DNA of 64,000 nucleotides from Clarireedia homoeocarpa (taxonomy: Eukaryota > Ascomycota > Leotiomycetes > Helotiales > Rutstroemiaceae), in the NCBI GenBank assembly GCA_001465935.1, contig LNKV01000007.1, positions 434,001-498,000 of the forward strand. Direction: 5' to 3'. The position numbers were made by a program, and so were the translations under genes. The notes below the pieces were generated by a model. That model ran no database searches and was not told the DNA's origin. It saw nothing but the letters and a program-made list of their open reading frames with translations. Shown here in pieces: positions 44,318 through 55,086 of the stretch. Each line of letters begins with the position of its first letter. Position 1 is the stretch's first letter.

Positions 44318-45292
44318 ATGCCTTCCCCTGCCACTATACCCACAGACAATTCCAACCTTTCACCCACCCATCTCATTCTCGTCCCCTGCCATGCAATCTA
44401 CATCGGCACTCCCCAAACTCCACCACACGAATGCTCGCACCCCTCCAACTGGCTGCTCCAACCCTTTCAAGCTGGCGAACAGCACACTTTCATCCAACAC
44501 ATCCAACACAGCATATCTCTCCTCCGCCAAGAAAACCCTCCCTCCTCCTCTTCCAACACTGCAATTTTAATCTTCTCCGGCGGCACCACCCACCGCCTCT
44601 CCCCTCAAAACCTCAGCGAAGCCCGCTCTTATTACCATGCTGCGCTCTCACTCGGTCTACTCTCACCCAACGATCTAGCCAGCACCGACAGCCCAGCAGA
44701 AACCAAACCCGGAGCCGTCCTCCTAGAAGAACGCGCCCTGGACAGCTACCAGAACCTCCTGCTTAGCCTAATCCTCTTTCACCAGCACACCAGTTCCTGG
44801 CCACAACGCATCAGCGTCGTAGGATTCGCATTCAAGCGCTCGAGAATGGAGTCTCTGCATGCAAAAGCGCTGCATTTAGAGGGACGGGTTACGGTCGAGG
44901 GGATGGATCCGGGGTATATGAGTTCCGGGAGTGAGGAATGGGATTCTGAGCGTGCGGAGAGGACGAGGGAGGGGGAGAGGAGGGGTGGGTTTGAGGTTTG
45001 GAGGGGGGATATGCGTGGGGTGGGGAGGGAGTTGAGGGGGAAGAGAGATGCGAGGGATTGGGGGTGTGATGGGTGGGTGAATGATGAGGGAGAGGGGAGG
45101 GAGGGGAGGGAAAGGAGGGTGAGGGAAAGAGGGTTGTTTGGGAGTGAGGAAGAGAGGAGGAGCAGTAGGGTGAAGACTGAGTGGGTTGAATATGTGAGTG
45201 ATTGTCCAAGGGAGGATTGGGCGGGATATGAAGTGCTGGTTAGAGAAGAAGTTTTAGTAGAAGAGGCGGAACAACCTTGGGAGAAGATGTGA
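44318..45292 (+). CDS. DUF218 (SanA/YdcF-like) domain protein
   Basis: Single exon, 324 residues. The start is set at MPSPATIP because the in-frame upstream ATG would lie before a TATA box. Features of the fungal DUF218 group are HLILVPCHAIYIG near residue 15, WLLQPFQAGEQHTFIQHI, TAILIFSGGTTH, LSEARSYYHAAL, LLEERALDSYQNLLLSLILFHQ and ISVVGFAFKRSRMESLHAKAL. The C-terminal third, from about residue 207 to 295, is an Arg/Glu/Gly-rich stretch encoded by strongly purine-rich DNA (44936-45190). Family-like sequence then resumes at WVEYVSDCPREDWAGYEVL. Known about the family: bacterial members (SanA, YdcF, ElyC) act in envelope maintenance, and fungal roles are unknown. No signal peptide is evident. 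Confidence 0.82.
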   Translation: MPSPATIPTDNSNLSPTHLILVPCHAIYIGTPQTPPHECSHPSNWLLQPFQAGEQHTFIQHIQHSISLLRQENPPSSSSNTAILIFSGGTTHRLSPQNLSEARSYYHAALSLGLLSPNDLASTDSPAETKPGAVLLEERALDSYQNLLLSLILFHQHTSSWPQRISVVGFAFKRSRMESLHAKALHLEGRVTVEGMDPGYMSSGSEEWDSERAERTREGERRGGFEVWRGDMRGVGRELRGKRDARDWGCDGWVNDEGEGREGRERRVRERGLFGSEEERRSSRVKTEWVEYVSDCPREDWAGYEVLVREEVLVEEAEQPWEKM

Positions 45293-45781
45293 CGGGCAAT
45301 CTTAAGAATGTACAGTAGAGTTGATGAGACAAGAACTGACAACTCACAAAATGAATCAAGTTCCTGGATGCATAAGACCAGCAAAACTACCATAAGAGCC
45401 ACTCACATCTTAATGATACGGTTCGATTAATCTAAGTTATGCATACTCAATTTCACTCGTTCTTTTCCATCCTACTTCTTTCTTTACAATGATAAGATCG
45501 CTGATCAATCGACAAAAACAGTAAACTCCCTCTTCTCCTCTTCTCCTCCTCTCTATACGATAAAACGACCGACTTCAACGTTACTTTTCTCTACAAGCAC
45601 AAAAACGCCGCCAATGTATCTCCATCTGTGATGATATCTTCAGCTGTACAGACAAATGAAAGAGAGGCACAATATACAAAAGTTGGCATTAACAGGCCGA
45701 TTAAATGATTAATTACTAAGGTACGTTAGTATATTATTTTATCAAGGTTTACATTACCCGGAAGAAGGAACAGAAAACTTA
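45293..45781. other. Convergent 3' intergenic region
   Basis: A 489-bp AT-rich stretch lies between the 3' ends of the DUF218 and phospholipase D genes. No gene is seen. Confidence 0.6.
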
Positions 45782-48700
45782 CTAAATTTGAAGCGGCGCA
45801 ACCTGATCGACCTGATAGAGCCAGTTCGAGTTCAACTCCTCCTTGACCAACCAGTCATACGGGAAAGCCACCAGGTGACCTTGAATCATACTTAAAAGAT
45901 CTTCAACATCGTTGCTACTAAGTAGATCATCACTTCCCAAAAAGCCCTTACGACTACCTTTAGTAGTACCCCGGCGGCGCTTCTTGACCGATCCGACCGC
46001 ATTCATGCTTGGGTTGTTCGTGCTCTTTTCCGTAGGGGTAGGAGTAGCGGAAAATGTAGTTTTACGGTTAGAGCCTTGTGCACCAGCGTTTGTAACAACA
46101 ATTGTGGGATCAAGAGCGGGGAACGCTTCTTCTCCAGTAGGGCCAATGGGTGATACAAACTCATCACGGGCAGCTGCCTTCTCATCATTACCGTCATATT
46201 GACCCATGCGACTGGCAGTTCCATCTGAAGTATCCGCACGTGCATCATGTTCGGCATTAGCCCTTGCTGCCCATTCCGATGCTGTACCTAGGGGGTGACT
46301 ATTGGTCTGGGATAGTCCAACGCCCTTGGCCTTCTCGTTGACGAGATGAGCTCCGGCTGGTACATTGCTAGAGCCAGGAGGTCCATGTCTGCTGTGCGAT
46401 TCTTGCCCTTCACGTTCATTGGTTTTAGCACCTCCTTGTGCTTGTACAAATCTTTCCGCATAGGCAACAAATTCTGTGTACTCGTGCCAATTGGACACTT
46501 CATTGTCCGGATTGCATCTGAAGATTCTTCGATAGATCTTAGTGTTATTTTCAGCAATCTGTCGCCAAGTCTCTTCTGCGAAGGTTTCGTTCAAGGGATC
46601 ACGCATACAATCCTTGTCAACACGTGCCATCTTAATGTCTGCCGTCAAAGGATTGAATGGCTTGACAGTCGGGTGCCCGCTAGCATCAATCGTGATAGGT
46701 GGGCCACCGATATCAGTGTCATCAACCATAGGCAGCGCAGGTAGCTGTGAGAGCTGGACCAAACCAAGTTGTTCAGTTGTTCTTCTTGGTAGATATGGCA
46801 TTGGTGGTAAGCCGCTATAGCCGTTGCCGCTATCATGGCTACTGCGTCTCTGGGCGGGAGATGAGCGTCTATGCGGCCTTTTGGGTTGACTAAGGGTACC
46901 TCTGCCTTCAGCAGCGATATCAGAGATCAAGACTTCGCGTCCGTTTTCGGTGAGAATAGAGTCCCTGCCTCTAGTTTGGCCGGTTTTGGCAAGCAGGTTC
47001 AATTTATCCACTCCGTCGCCTTCAACATCGGCAGCATGCGCAGCATTATCTGTGACCCTCTTGTCCATGGTGAGGGGCTTGAATCTACTGCTTTGCAAGT
47101 TGGGATTACCAGCTTGTTCCCAATCCACACCATGATTGAAGCTCCGCAAATTCTCATCATTAAAAACTCGGGTGCCGGGATCATTTGAAACATCATTGCT
47201 AGCCGAGGGCTCGTTGTCGCTCTCTTCCGACTCGTCATATACTTCGTCCATTTTCGTTCTGAACTCTTCCTCTTCACGGTCCAACTCGTTACGCTTCTCT
47301 TCTTCCATGACTTCATCCACATCAAGACCCAAATGTTCTCGCATGAGACGCATACGCAGCTCATGGGCGAACCTTCCAACAAGATATGGCTTGCCATCCA
47401 TAGTTGACCACAACATATCAGTGTCTCGAACAACCGCAGCGGTTTCAGAATCTCTGTTACCCAGCATGGATCTCTCGTTGATATTAGCAGAGCCAATCAA
47501 AGCAATTCTATCATCCACGATGATGACCTTGGCGTGAATGTACAGTTGTTCTGTAACGATCATCTTCTTGGGACCAATGCGACCCCATGTTCTCAAACTG
47601 TAGAACTGAACGTAGTCTTCAGGTTCAATACCTGCAGTTCTTAGTCTGCCAAATATGGATCCCTCGCCACGACAAATAGACCGGAACTGGCATTGCATGA
47701 TCAAACGAATACTAGTTCCCTCTGGTTCATCAACCGTATTCTGGAAACCTGGCATAAGAGGAATCAAGATAACACAGCGCCAGCTCTCGCCATTCCGGTG
47801 GGCACGGATAGCGCGCTCCACAATAGCATCACCAATCTTGTTAACTATTTTGACGTTCATCGTCTCGCAGCTAGTAATAAAGAACTGGTTCTCCATGTAG
47901 ACAAAATGGTCAGACTCCTCAATCATCTTACAATAAGCATTCATGATACTGTGTTCAGTTTCCATGAGACCCAAGGACCAATCGGAAGCTGAACGCAATA
48001 TCTGTACTTCGCAGGTACCAGTAAGTCCAAGTTCTTCTAGTTCAGCTTTGTTGTAATCTGGTGGAGGAAGGAGGAAAGGGGTTGGTCGGGTAGGTGTTCG
48101 GCCTCTGAGCACATAGTTCCATCTTTGCACAAAATGCCTGGTCAAATCCCGAGCGGGCTGACCGACAATCTGCATAGCAACATCGTGCCAAGGCATACGA
48201 GGTGTCTTTGTACGATCATACATTTCTGCGTAGGGCTCAGATAGCTTGTAGAAATCTTGTACACGTGGATTCGAGTAATCTTTTCCTGGCCAGAGTTGAC
48301 AATGGTCGGCATCCTTGGGCAAAGCTGATTGTTCAAATCCGGTAGGCTTATCATCAACCACCGAATGTTGAGGCGTATCCCAACGACCGAAGCAGAGGTC
48401 AATACCTCCAACAAAAGCTACAGTGTGATCTACAATGCAAATCTTCTCATGATGTGCGAAGAAGAATTGGTTCTTCTTGAACTGATTAGGCGATCGTTGA
48501 ACGAAAATGTTCGGATGCAAGTCAAGCATGGAGAATTTCGTGAATTCAGAGTCAATGGGAATGGCTGCCTCGACGTTCCTGTAGATAATGATGAACACCT
48601 TCACACCTTCTCTTGCTTTCTTCTGAAGTAATCGGTCCAGTCGCCATTTCTGACTAATGGCTGCTGGTCTTCTCATGTATAGTTGAGGACTCAACCACCA

Positions 48701-51163
48701 ATCATGGATATAAACCACATCTTTAGCCTCGTTGATCGCGCGAGAAACATTCCACATGTAATCACGACCATCTACAAGCCACTGAGCAACAACTCCAGTT
48801 CTTACCGGCGCAAAACTGCCGAAGCGATGCGTTTTCGACCACAGTGTATTGCTCACCATGTATTTTATCGAGTCCTCGAATTGCCTGAGCTGACGCTCAT
48901 TTTTCGCGAGTAGCTTTATTTTGCGCTCGGAATTTTGCAATTTTAGACTGTGGTGCTGCGGGTGCTTTGTTGATCTTTCTAGCTGCGATATATCCCCTTG
49001 TTTGTCCTTCTCCTTCTCCTTCTCCTTTCCTTTTCGACCCATGTCAGAGATCTTCTTCCTCTTCTTCTGTATCTCGAATTTCTCATCCACTAGATAGACA
49101 TCGTATATGTGCATGTTTTCAGGTGATTCTACACAAACAACGTAGCTGTGTCTGACCAAGAACCATTTAGGAGAGTGACGTGCAAAGACATTCTGTGGAG
49201 TAAGAATTCTTCGCACATCCAGGCCCTTAGAAGACTGGATGACCAAGTAACCTTCTTTCCCATGATAGCTGCCCTCAGCAGCCAACCGTACTCCCATCGA
49301 AGAAAGCTCCAAGAATCGGCACAGCCTGTTACTTTCAGGTCTGAAGATGAGCCATCGAATCATCTCTTGAAGATACTGCTCCAGGCGCCTTCGTTGACGC
49401 TCATTGTAGATCCTCTTTTGCTTTTCTGCATTGAGAGTAACGCTCGCGCTCGTATCTACTCCTAAAACACGAGAGCTTTTTCGATTAGCGCTGAAAGATG
49501 GCCGTCTCTTCTTCCGCTTTCGCTCTGTTTCACTCTGCGTTGCTTCAGCTGCTGTCTCGTCGATACGGATATTATCTGCCTCATCCTCGTCACTCTCCCC
49601 CAGTCCTCGGACGCCTCTGAAGTACGGGAACGCTGACTTGGGGAAGCGCGGCTGCTTCGGCCTTGCGTCGACATCGCTTCTTAGGTATTTATCACTGCTA
49701 CCTTGAAGCTTGTAACGTAAATGCAAGTTTGCGAAATCACGGAGTGACCTGTGAATCACCCACTTCATTCGATTTAGACCGCTACCATATTCGAGTTCAA
49801 TTCGGAATACAAGATGCCTCTCGGAATCATCAGCGTCATCATCCATGGGCTTGCTATCCGTGATCGAAAGTTTAAGCTGTTCGAGTAAGACTGGAATTCG
49901 TTTGTTTCCATGCTCATCCCGTTGTATCATACTAGCAAGCATGAGCGCTGCTGGTGCCCCAGCTCGCAATTCAGCCATAAGCTCAGCAGACTTCAAATAA
50001 TCCACTCTGTGCTCTTCCTTTCTCTGCCCCAGTAACTTCAAGCTATGTTTTAGCATGCGCCATCTTTGAGCCCCAAAGGTACTGGCCCTTTCTCCTGAGA
50101 ATAGAGGTCTTCTTGGCGTCTGCGATTCTCCTTCACTCTGGCCACCAAGTCCCGTCATTCTCCTAAACTGGCTAGGTCTTTTTGATCTGGCACCGTCCAC
50201 TTCTTGTTGGCCTGAGTCCGTGATTCCCAATCCGCGATTATTCATCCAAGAACTTCCACGTCTCCACGCGCTTGCTCCAGCGAATCTGTCACGTCCTTCG
50301 CCCTCAGACAAATGCCCCCTTGCCTCCAGAGATCCATCGGTTGCACGTCGGCCAAGGAAGAACGATCGAGTTCCACCGGGGGAGTCCGCAGGCCCAGGAG
50401 CACGGATACGTGGTGTGTTTGGGACCGTGCTGCTGCCGCCCTCTTGTGGTCTTCGTACCCTCCGCTTCTTCTTATTGCGGATCACAATATTCGAGGACCC
50501 TTCATCTGCAGTCTCCTCTGCGTCAGCATCGCTGCCTTCTTCTTCCAGTGTATGTGGGATATTCGAAGGATGAGGCGTTACGCCAGTTGATTCATCAAAT
50601 GTATTCGAAGGGTTGCTCGAACTTCTGGCATGCGTTTGTATCCCATTTGTAGTAGCCAATGCCTTCAATTTCGACATCAACGATTGACCTCTCCTCCCTG
50701 GTGTATCGGCGTCCTCCACTCCCCATGAATCCGTTCTCGAAGAAAATGGTTCCACCGACGCATCTCGTGCAAATGATACACTACGTCTGCCAGGCGGTGT
50801 GGCAGTGCCATTGACTGCCGTATCGTGCGGGAAAGAGAGAGGCGGGCTCGAAAAGGGCTTGGGTGCAGGTTGCTTCGTAGACGATTCGGCGTTGTTAGAG
50901 TCGAACCTAGGCTCGATGGGTGAATGATGCGATACGCCGCCGGTCAAATAATCAGTCGCTTCATTCGGTAGGTTGCTCGCTTTTCCAATCGAGTTTGTCG
51001 ATGGTAGAGGAGCACTGTGGGAGGTTTCCAGCTTGCCAGAGCTCACAGTTCGTATGCCAGCCGCTTGTGCATCTGCCAATCCATTTAAATGTGTATTCGC
51101 AGGTGATTGCGAGCGCGGAGTGCGTGTAGTTGGAGAAATTGAGCCTCCTGTGCTTGATGCCAT
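45782..51163 (-). CDS. pld1: Phospholipase D (PX-PH-HKD type, Spo14/PLD1-like)
   Basis: One long exon, 1793 residues. The N-terminal 350 residues are Ser/Thr/Pro/Arg-rich. A PX-like region lies at about 440-630 (ERHLVFRIELEYG to RRRLEQYLQEMIRWLIFRPESNRLCRFLELS). A PH-like region lies at about 640-790 (GYLVIQSSKGLDVRR, WFLVRHSYVVCVESPENMHIYDVYLVD). Catalytic HKD motif 1 is near residue 908 (HHEKICIVDH) and motif 2 near 1209 (IHAKVIIVDDRIALIGSANINERS). Between them are family blocks such as MPWHDVAMQIVGQPARDLTRHFVQRWN. A long polar C-terminal tail of about 450 residues follows. Known reaction: phosphatidylcholine to phosphatidic acid and choline, at membranes and stimulated by PIP2. Yeast Spo14 acts in sporulation and secretion. 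The divergent neighbour is an alpha/beta hydrolase gene. Assignment is confident; no introns were needed. Confidence 0.95.
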   Translation of the reverse strand: MASSTGGSISPTTRTPRSQSPANTHLNGLADAQAAGIRTVSSGKLETSHSAPLPSTNSIGKASNLPNEATDYLTGGVSHHSPIEPRFDSNNAESSTKQPAPKPFSSPPLSFPHDTAVNGTATPPGRRSVSFARDASVEPFSSRTDSWGVEDADTPGRRGQSLMSKLKALATTNGIQTHARSSSNPSNTFDESTGVTPHPSNIPHTLEEEGSDADAEETADEGSSNIVIRNKKKRRVRRPQEGGSSTVPNTPRIRAPGPADSPGGTRSFFLGRRATDGSLEARGHLSEGEGRDRFAGASAWRRGSSWMNNRGLGITDSGQQEVDGARSKRPSQFRRMTGLGGQSEGESQTPRRPLFSGERASTFGAQRWRMLKHSLKLLGQRKEEHRVDYLKSAELMAELRAGAPAALMLASMIQRDEHGNKRIPVLLEQLKLSITDSKPMDDDADDSERHLVFRIELEYGSGLNRMKWVIHRSLRDFANLHLRYKLQGSSDKYLRSDVDARPKQPRFPKSAFPYFRGVRGLGESDEDEADNIRIDETAAEATQSETERKRKKRRPSFSANRKSSRVLGVDTSASVTLNAEKQKRIYNERQRRRLEQYLQEMIRWLIFRPESNRLCRFLELSSMGVRLAAEGSYHGKEGYLVIQSSKGLDVRRILTPQNVFARHSPKWFLVRHSYVVCVESPENMHIYDVYLVDEKFEIQKKRKKISDMGRKGKEKEKEKDKQGDISQLERSTKHPQHHSLKLQNSERKIKLLAKNERQLRQFEDSIKYMVSNTLWSKTHRFGSFAPVRTGVVAQWLVDGRDYMWNVSRAINEAKDVVYIHDWWLSPQLYMRRPAAISQKWRLDRLLQKKAREGVKVFIIIYRNVEAAIPIDSEFTKFSMLDLHPNIFVQRSPNQFKKNQFFFAHHEKICIVDHTVAFVGGIDLCFGRWDTPQHSVVDDKPTGFEQSALPKDADHCQLWPGKDYSNPRVQDFYKLSEPYAEMYDRTKTPRMPWHDVAMQIVGQPARDLTRHFVQRWNYVLRGRTPTRPTPFLLPPPDYNKAELEELGLTGTCEVQILRSASDWSLGLMETEHSIMNAYCKMIEESDHFVYMENQFFITSCETMNVKIVNKIGDAIVERAIRAHRNGESWRCVILIPLMPGFQNTVDEPEGTSIRLIMQCQFRSICRGEGSIFGRLRTAGIEPEDYVQFYSLRTWGRIGPKKMIVTEQLYIHAKVIIVDDRIALIGSANINERSMLGNRDSETAAVVRDTDMLWSTMDGKPYLVGRFAHELRMRLMREHLGLDVDEVMEEEKRNELDREEEEFRTKMDEVYDESEESDNEPSASNDVSNDPGTRVFNDENLRSFNHGVDWEQAGNPNLQSSRFKPLTMDKRVTDNAAHAADVEGDGVDKLNLLAKTGQTRGRDSILTENGREVLISDIAAEGRGTLSQPKRPHRRSSPAQRRSSHDSGNGYSGLPPMPYLPRRTTEQLGLVQLSQLPALPMVDDTDIGGPPITIDASGHPTVKPFNPLTADIKMARVDKDCMRDPLNETFAEETWRQIAENNTKIYRRIFRCNPDNEVSNWHEYTEFVAYAERFVQAQGGAKTNEREGQESHSRHGPPGSSNVPAGAHLVNEKAKGVGLSQTNSHPLGTASEWAARANAEHDARADTSDGTASRMGQYDGNDEKAAARDEFVSPIGPTGEEAFPALDPTIVVTNAGAQGSNRKTTFSATPTPTEKSTNNPSMNAVGSVKKRRRGTTKGSRKGFLGSDDLLSSNDVEDLLSMIQGHLVAFPYDWLVKEELNSNWLYQVDQVAPLQI

Positions 51164-52055
51164 AGTAAGCTTCTAAACTCGGGATTCGACGAAGCCCCAA
51201 TTGAGGAAATTCCCGTTGACAAGATTCGTCCAAGAGGGACAAATGCGTGATGCTAAAGGTATCCTCCAAATATCATAATGAGCAATTCCAATCGTCGCCT
51301 GACTTTGTATCCCTTGGATTCTCAATTGGTTGATGATCGTGTAATGGGCGGTCCAGGCAAATGGCAAATGGCGTCCTGGTCGTGGAGTTTGAGATCCACG
51401 GCCCTTAGATTGCTTTAGGCTCGATATTACCTAGTTTGAGAAGAACAAAAACCGGTGCCGTATGCAGGTCGTAGGCTGCGAATAGTTTCCAAAGAATGAA
51501 CTCGTGATGCTACTTTTCGCTCCTATGTGTGTACGGAGTGCCATAGGCCGGCCATGTGATAAGCTATGGACTATGGATGAAGTATGGTACGGCCAATTTC
51601 GCATGCATCTTAAATGGGAATTCTTACCTGACAACTACGGAGCACACATCACATCCCATGATATTGACTGGGGGTGGCCGGAAGATCCTGCCAGAACCCA
51701 TATTTTTATAGACCCCTATTCGGTTTTCTGGAAGCACCGAGGAAAAGAGCTGCTCCGCAATCTGTAGTTCTACCGAGGACAAAGCATTCGATGCCTTTCC
51801 TGCTGTTTTGTGTTCGTCCTCTCTAACATGGGGCAGCACGGTAATGCAAAGCAAATGCTACTTGCTGCGAACTTGTAAGTACTTGCTCGATGGGTCAGAA
51901 CAGGAAGCTTACGAAAGATCTCGCCCTCTTGCATTGGAGCGCGCCACTCGTACCGCGTTCTCTGCCCCACCTCGCTGGCACCAAATTCTTTCCGGCTTCG
52001 GTAAGCATCCGGTCAACGGTTCTGCATTCAACCTTGGTACAACTAATCCAACATC
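51164..52055. promoter_or_regulatory. Divergent region between pld1 and alpha/beta hydrolase gene
   Basis: About 890 bp between divergent start codons. An open stretch at 51504-51767 has no recognised motif, and I treat it as non-coding leader or promoter DNA. Confidence 0.4.
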
Positions 52056-53436
52056 ATGGCTACTCCAAACCCTCTTGAAAATACCTCCAAGGCAGCTCCC
52101 TCCGTATCTGAGAAGACCTTTCATATCGCCGGTATTCTCACTACTGTTTATGGCTTGGAAGAAGTCCCCACAAAATGTACTTCCATATCATGCCTCTGGC
52201 TCCTCCATCCGCGGCTGCAGACCAAAAAGATCATGGAAACTGTCGCATCAAATTGTATTCATGAATGGAACAAGCAATCGAAAGCCAACCAAAATGTGGG
52301 ACTGATCGCTGTTGCATTCGACCAGAGGAATCATGGCAGTAGGGAAGTCATCCCTCTTGCAAATGAAACCTGGAGATCTGGCAATGAGAGCCATGCGCAG
52401 GATATGTTCGGGTGAGTAACCCTGCGACGCCGTGCTTTCGATATCTGATGTCTGGTAGTATATTTCACGGGACTGCTATGGATACAAGTCTATTGATTGA
52501 CCATCTCCCTTCTTATGTCTTCAATACCGCAGACTCGCCACCCATCAAACAGCATCTTGTTCTGGGCATCTCTCTTGGCGGTCATGCTGCATGGCAAGTC
52601 CTCTTCGCTGATCCCAGAGTCACTGCTGGTGTTGTGATTATTGGCTGTCCCGATTACATGCGTGAGTACCATATTACATACCTTCTACCCTGCTCGCGAT
52701 CTATGTGAAAATAGCATACCAAAATCCACAAGCAATCTCAGAGCAAGTCACAAAGTCTGGACTAAGCTTAAACAATGACACTCGGATATTCTGAAGTCTT
52801 GATTATCTCGCAGAATAACCTTTTAAGTTTAACTCCCGAAGATTTACACAGGAAAGTGTAGTATCAGATGTAGCGTCTTTTTCGTAAATCACGAGCCTTA
52901 AAGTCTTCTAATGCACTACCGCACAATAACCATTCTTCCAAGTACCAATACTAACTACCAAAGGCTCAATGACCGACCGAGCCCGACTGTCCAAACTACA
53001 AACCTACATGTCCTCCAATGGCGCCTCCTTCCTTGGCAGCAAAGACTTCCCCCTCGCCCTCATCGACAGCGTCAAGAAATGGGACCCAAAAGGTCTCATC
53101 TTTGGGACCTCCGAAATCTCCGCCAACCCATCAGAAAGCGAGCAAAAGCGCATCCGCACAATTCTCGACCAAAAGATCCACAGCAAGAGGATTCTGGTGT
53201 GTTCTGGAGGCATTGATAAACTTGTGCCTTACCATTGTTCGGAACCCTTCTTGCAGTTCTTGAAGAATGCTACAGGTGGTTGGTATAAGGATGGGGATGT
53301 TTATTTGGAGGATAATGTTTATGCTGATGTGGGACATGCGTTTAGTGATGAGATGATGAAGGATACGGTGAAGTTTGTCAATGATACTTTGGCGGGGAAG
53401 TCAGGTGTTGAAGTCACTGGCCAGTCGAAGATTTGA
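52056..53436 (+). CDS. Alpha/beta hydrolase (serine esterase/peptidase-like)
   Basis: Three exons (52056-52411, 52459-52661 and 52964-53436) give 343 residues. The introns are 47 nt and 302 nt. The long second one ends with TACTAACTACCAAAG, a strong branch site and acceptor, and joining across it gives GCPDYMRSMTDRARLSKLQ. Fold markers are the beta strand with FDQRNHGSR (about residue 90), the nucleophile elbow GISLGGHAAW with Ser157, the acid region CSGGIDKLVPY and the His in DVGHAFSDEM. No signal peptide is seen, so it is probably cytosolic. Members of this fungal group are uncharacterised hydrolases, and the substrate cannot be told from sequence. The second intron is unusually long for this window but contains no extra exon that I could fit. 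Confidence 0.85.
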
Positions 53437-53709
53437 GCGGTTTTAGTTCATTCACTTATTATTTGTGGCTTTCAGTCGTACATGTGCCCAATGGCAATAT
53501 CTCAAGATGAACGAATGTAAGAGTTCAAAACATCTAGTCCTGAGATGGATATGTGAAGAAATAGGCTGATACCAGCATCGGGACGATGGAATTTGTGCTA
53601 AAATGCGAAATTGTTATGGTTATACATGGCAACTATATCCCTCTCTAAAAATGGCCCAACTATCCATCCCTAAGCTCTCCTAAGCCCTCTCTACACGCAT
53701 CCCTATCCC

Positions 53710-54468
53710 TCACCAAAAAAGTCTCCTCGTTGGCCGCTTCACCCACCTCCTCACATTCTCTTCAACCCAGCGATCCGGAATCCCCCAAATACACCCCTGC
53801 ACAATTCCCACATTAACCTCCTCATTACACCCCTCAGCAAGCCCAACATCCACCTCCCCCAAGCTCCCCACAAAAACAACCACATCTCTCGCCCATCCCA
53901 CCTCATGCATATCCCTTTTGGGCCCCCACCCCAGATTACCATTCACACGTATACGCATCACGCTTACCTTCGCCATCTGCATCGTTTCTCCATCCGGACC
54001 CGTCCAGCTGGCGTGTAGGTTGCTCAGCGCGCGCTCGTCGATTTCGTAGAGCATGCCGTAGACGACTTTGTGCGTGGTGGTGCGCTGGCTTTCGTGGCTG
54101 TGTCCATTTTCGGTTTCGCGACTGCACGGGGATACGCAGGGCTCTTCGATGACTGCGTCGATTATGTATTCGTAGTTGTCCAGACGCGCGACATCGATGA
54201 TGCGGGCCGAAGGCGAGAACTCGCGCATGTAGGCGGGGTTCATGTCTTTGCCGACGGCGAAATAGAGGACGGGGTGATCCAGGTCGGGTTTGGGGTTGTT
54301 GCTGCTGGTGTTGTGATTGGTGTTATCGATGATGTACAAAGGCGAGAGAGGTGGGTGGTTTTGAGGGTCGAATTCGGGGCTGGAAGGAGCGGGGGAGAGG
54401 GAAGTGGAGGATGAGGATGACGGGACAAGACGGGCAGGAGAGTGAGGCTCGAGTTCTATAGCGGTCAT
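53710..54468 (-). CDS. Gamma-glutamylcyclotransferase-like (GGCT/AIG2 fold) protein
   Basis: Single exon, 252 residues. Residues 1-60 are Ser/Pro/Asn-rich and probably disordered. The fold begins at VLYFAVGKDMNPAYM (about 68), which corresponds to the YGSNM-type glycine-rich substrate loop of the GGCT family. It continues with RIIDVARLDNYEYIIDAVIEEP, then VVYGMLYEIDERALSNLH, matching the usual second conserved strand. The loop is atypical (Val-Gly-Lys-Asp in place of Tyr-Gly-Ser-Asn), so canonical cyclotransferase activity is uncertain. The C-terminal part ends with WGIPDRWVEENVRRWV. Known reaction of true members: gamma-glutamyl peptide to 5-oxoproline. The neighbours give no pathway hint. 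Confidence 0.72.
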   Translation of the reverse strand: MTAIELEPHSPARLVPSSSSSTSLSPAPSSPEFDPQNHPPLSPLYIIDNTNHNTSSNNPKPDLDHPVLYFAVGKDMNPAYMREFSPSARIIDVARLDNYEYIIDAVIEEPCVSPCSRETENGHSHESQRTTTHKVVYGMLYEIDERALSNLHASWTGPDGETMQMAKVSVMRIRVNGNLGWGPKRDMHEVGWARDVVVFVGSLGEVDVGLAEGCNEEVNVGIVQGCIWGIPDRWVEENVRRWVKRPTRRLFW

Positions 54469-55086
54469 TGTTTTGTAAGTGGGTACCGGTTGTTAATGAT
54501 CCGGGTTATAGGTAGATAGTGTTAGTGATAGTGATCGTTGAAGGAGGTATATCAAAAGAATAGGAAGAAGAGGGAGAGATGACAAGAGATCAAGTGCTTA
54601 AGACAAGGCCCGCTTGATTGGTGCCTTCTTCTCTGGTGAATTGATGAATGTCAAGATGTTAGTTAGCGCACGATTGGGTACCACCGTATACTTGAGGTGG
54701 GCGAACACGAGGGCGATGAATATTATGTGCTGGATGGGACAAGACGAAAGTAGCAGAGACAGAAAATTTTGATACTTATGTTCATGAATGAAAGATTTGA
54801 CTGTCACAAATTCTTAAGTTCAGCTACAACCACAGGAGAGCTTCACTCCTGCCGTAGTGCAAGTTGCTAATCCATCCCGTAGAGGCATTATTGTGGTATA
54901 TGACGTATCAACGTTCGCTCGACAGAACTGACAAGGCATCACTCAAGCAGTGCTTCATGGAAAGGCCTGTCTGCCTGTACGGACAGGAGATGTTTTCACC
55001 ACCAATACTGAAGTGACATAAGGAAAAGCACGTGCATTTCAACCTTTCTAGACTCATTCACTTGGTATCACAACCCACTCGCCCCC
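54469..55086. other. Promoter of the GGCT-like gene and 3' end of coq7
   Basis: A 618-bp spacer. An open stretch on the minus strand at 54807-54598 has no homology that I recognise and lies where the leader of the GGCT-like gene is expected. I do not call it a gene. Confidence 0.45.
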
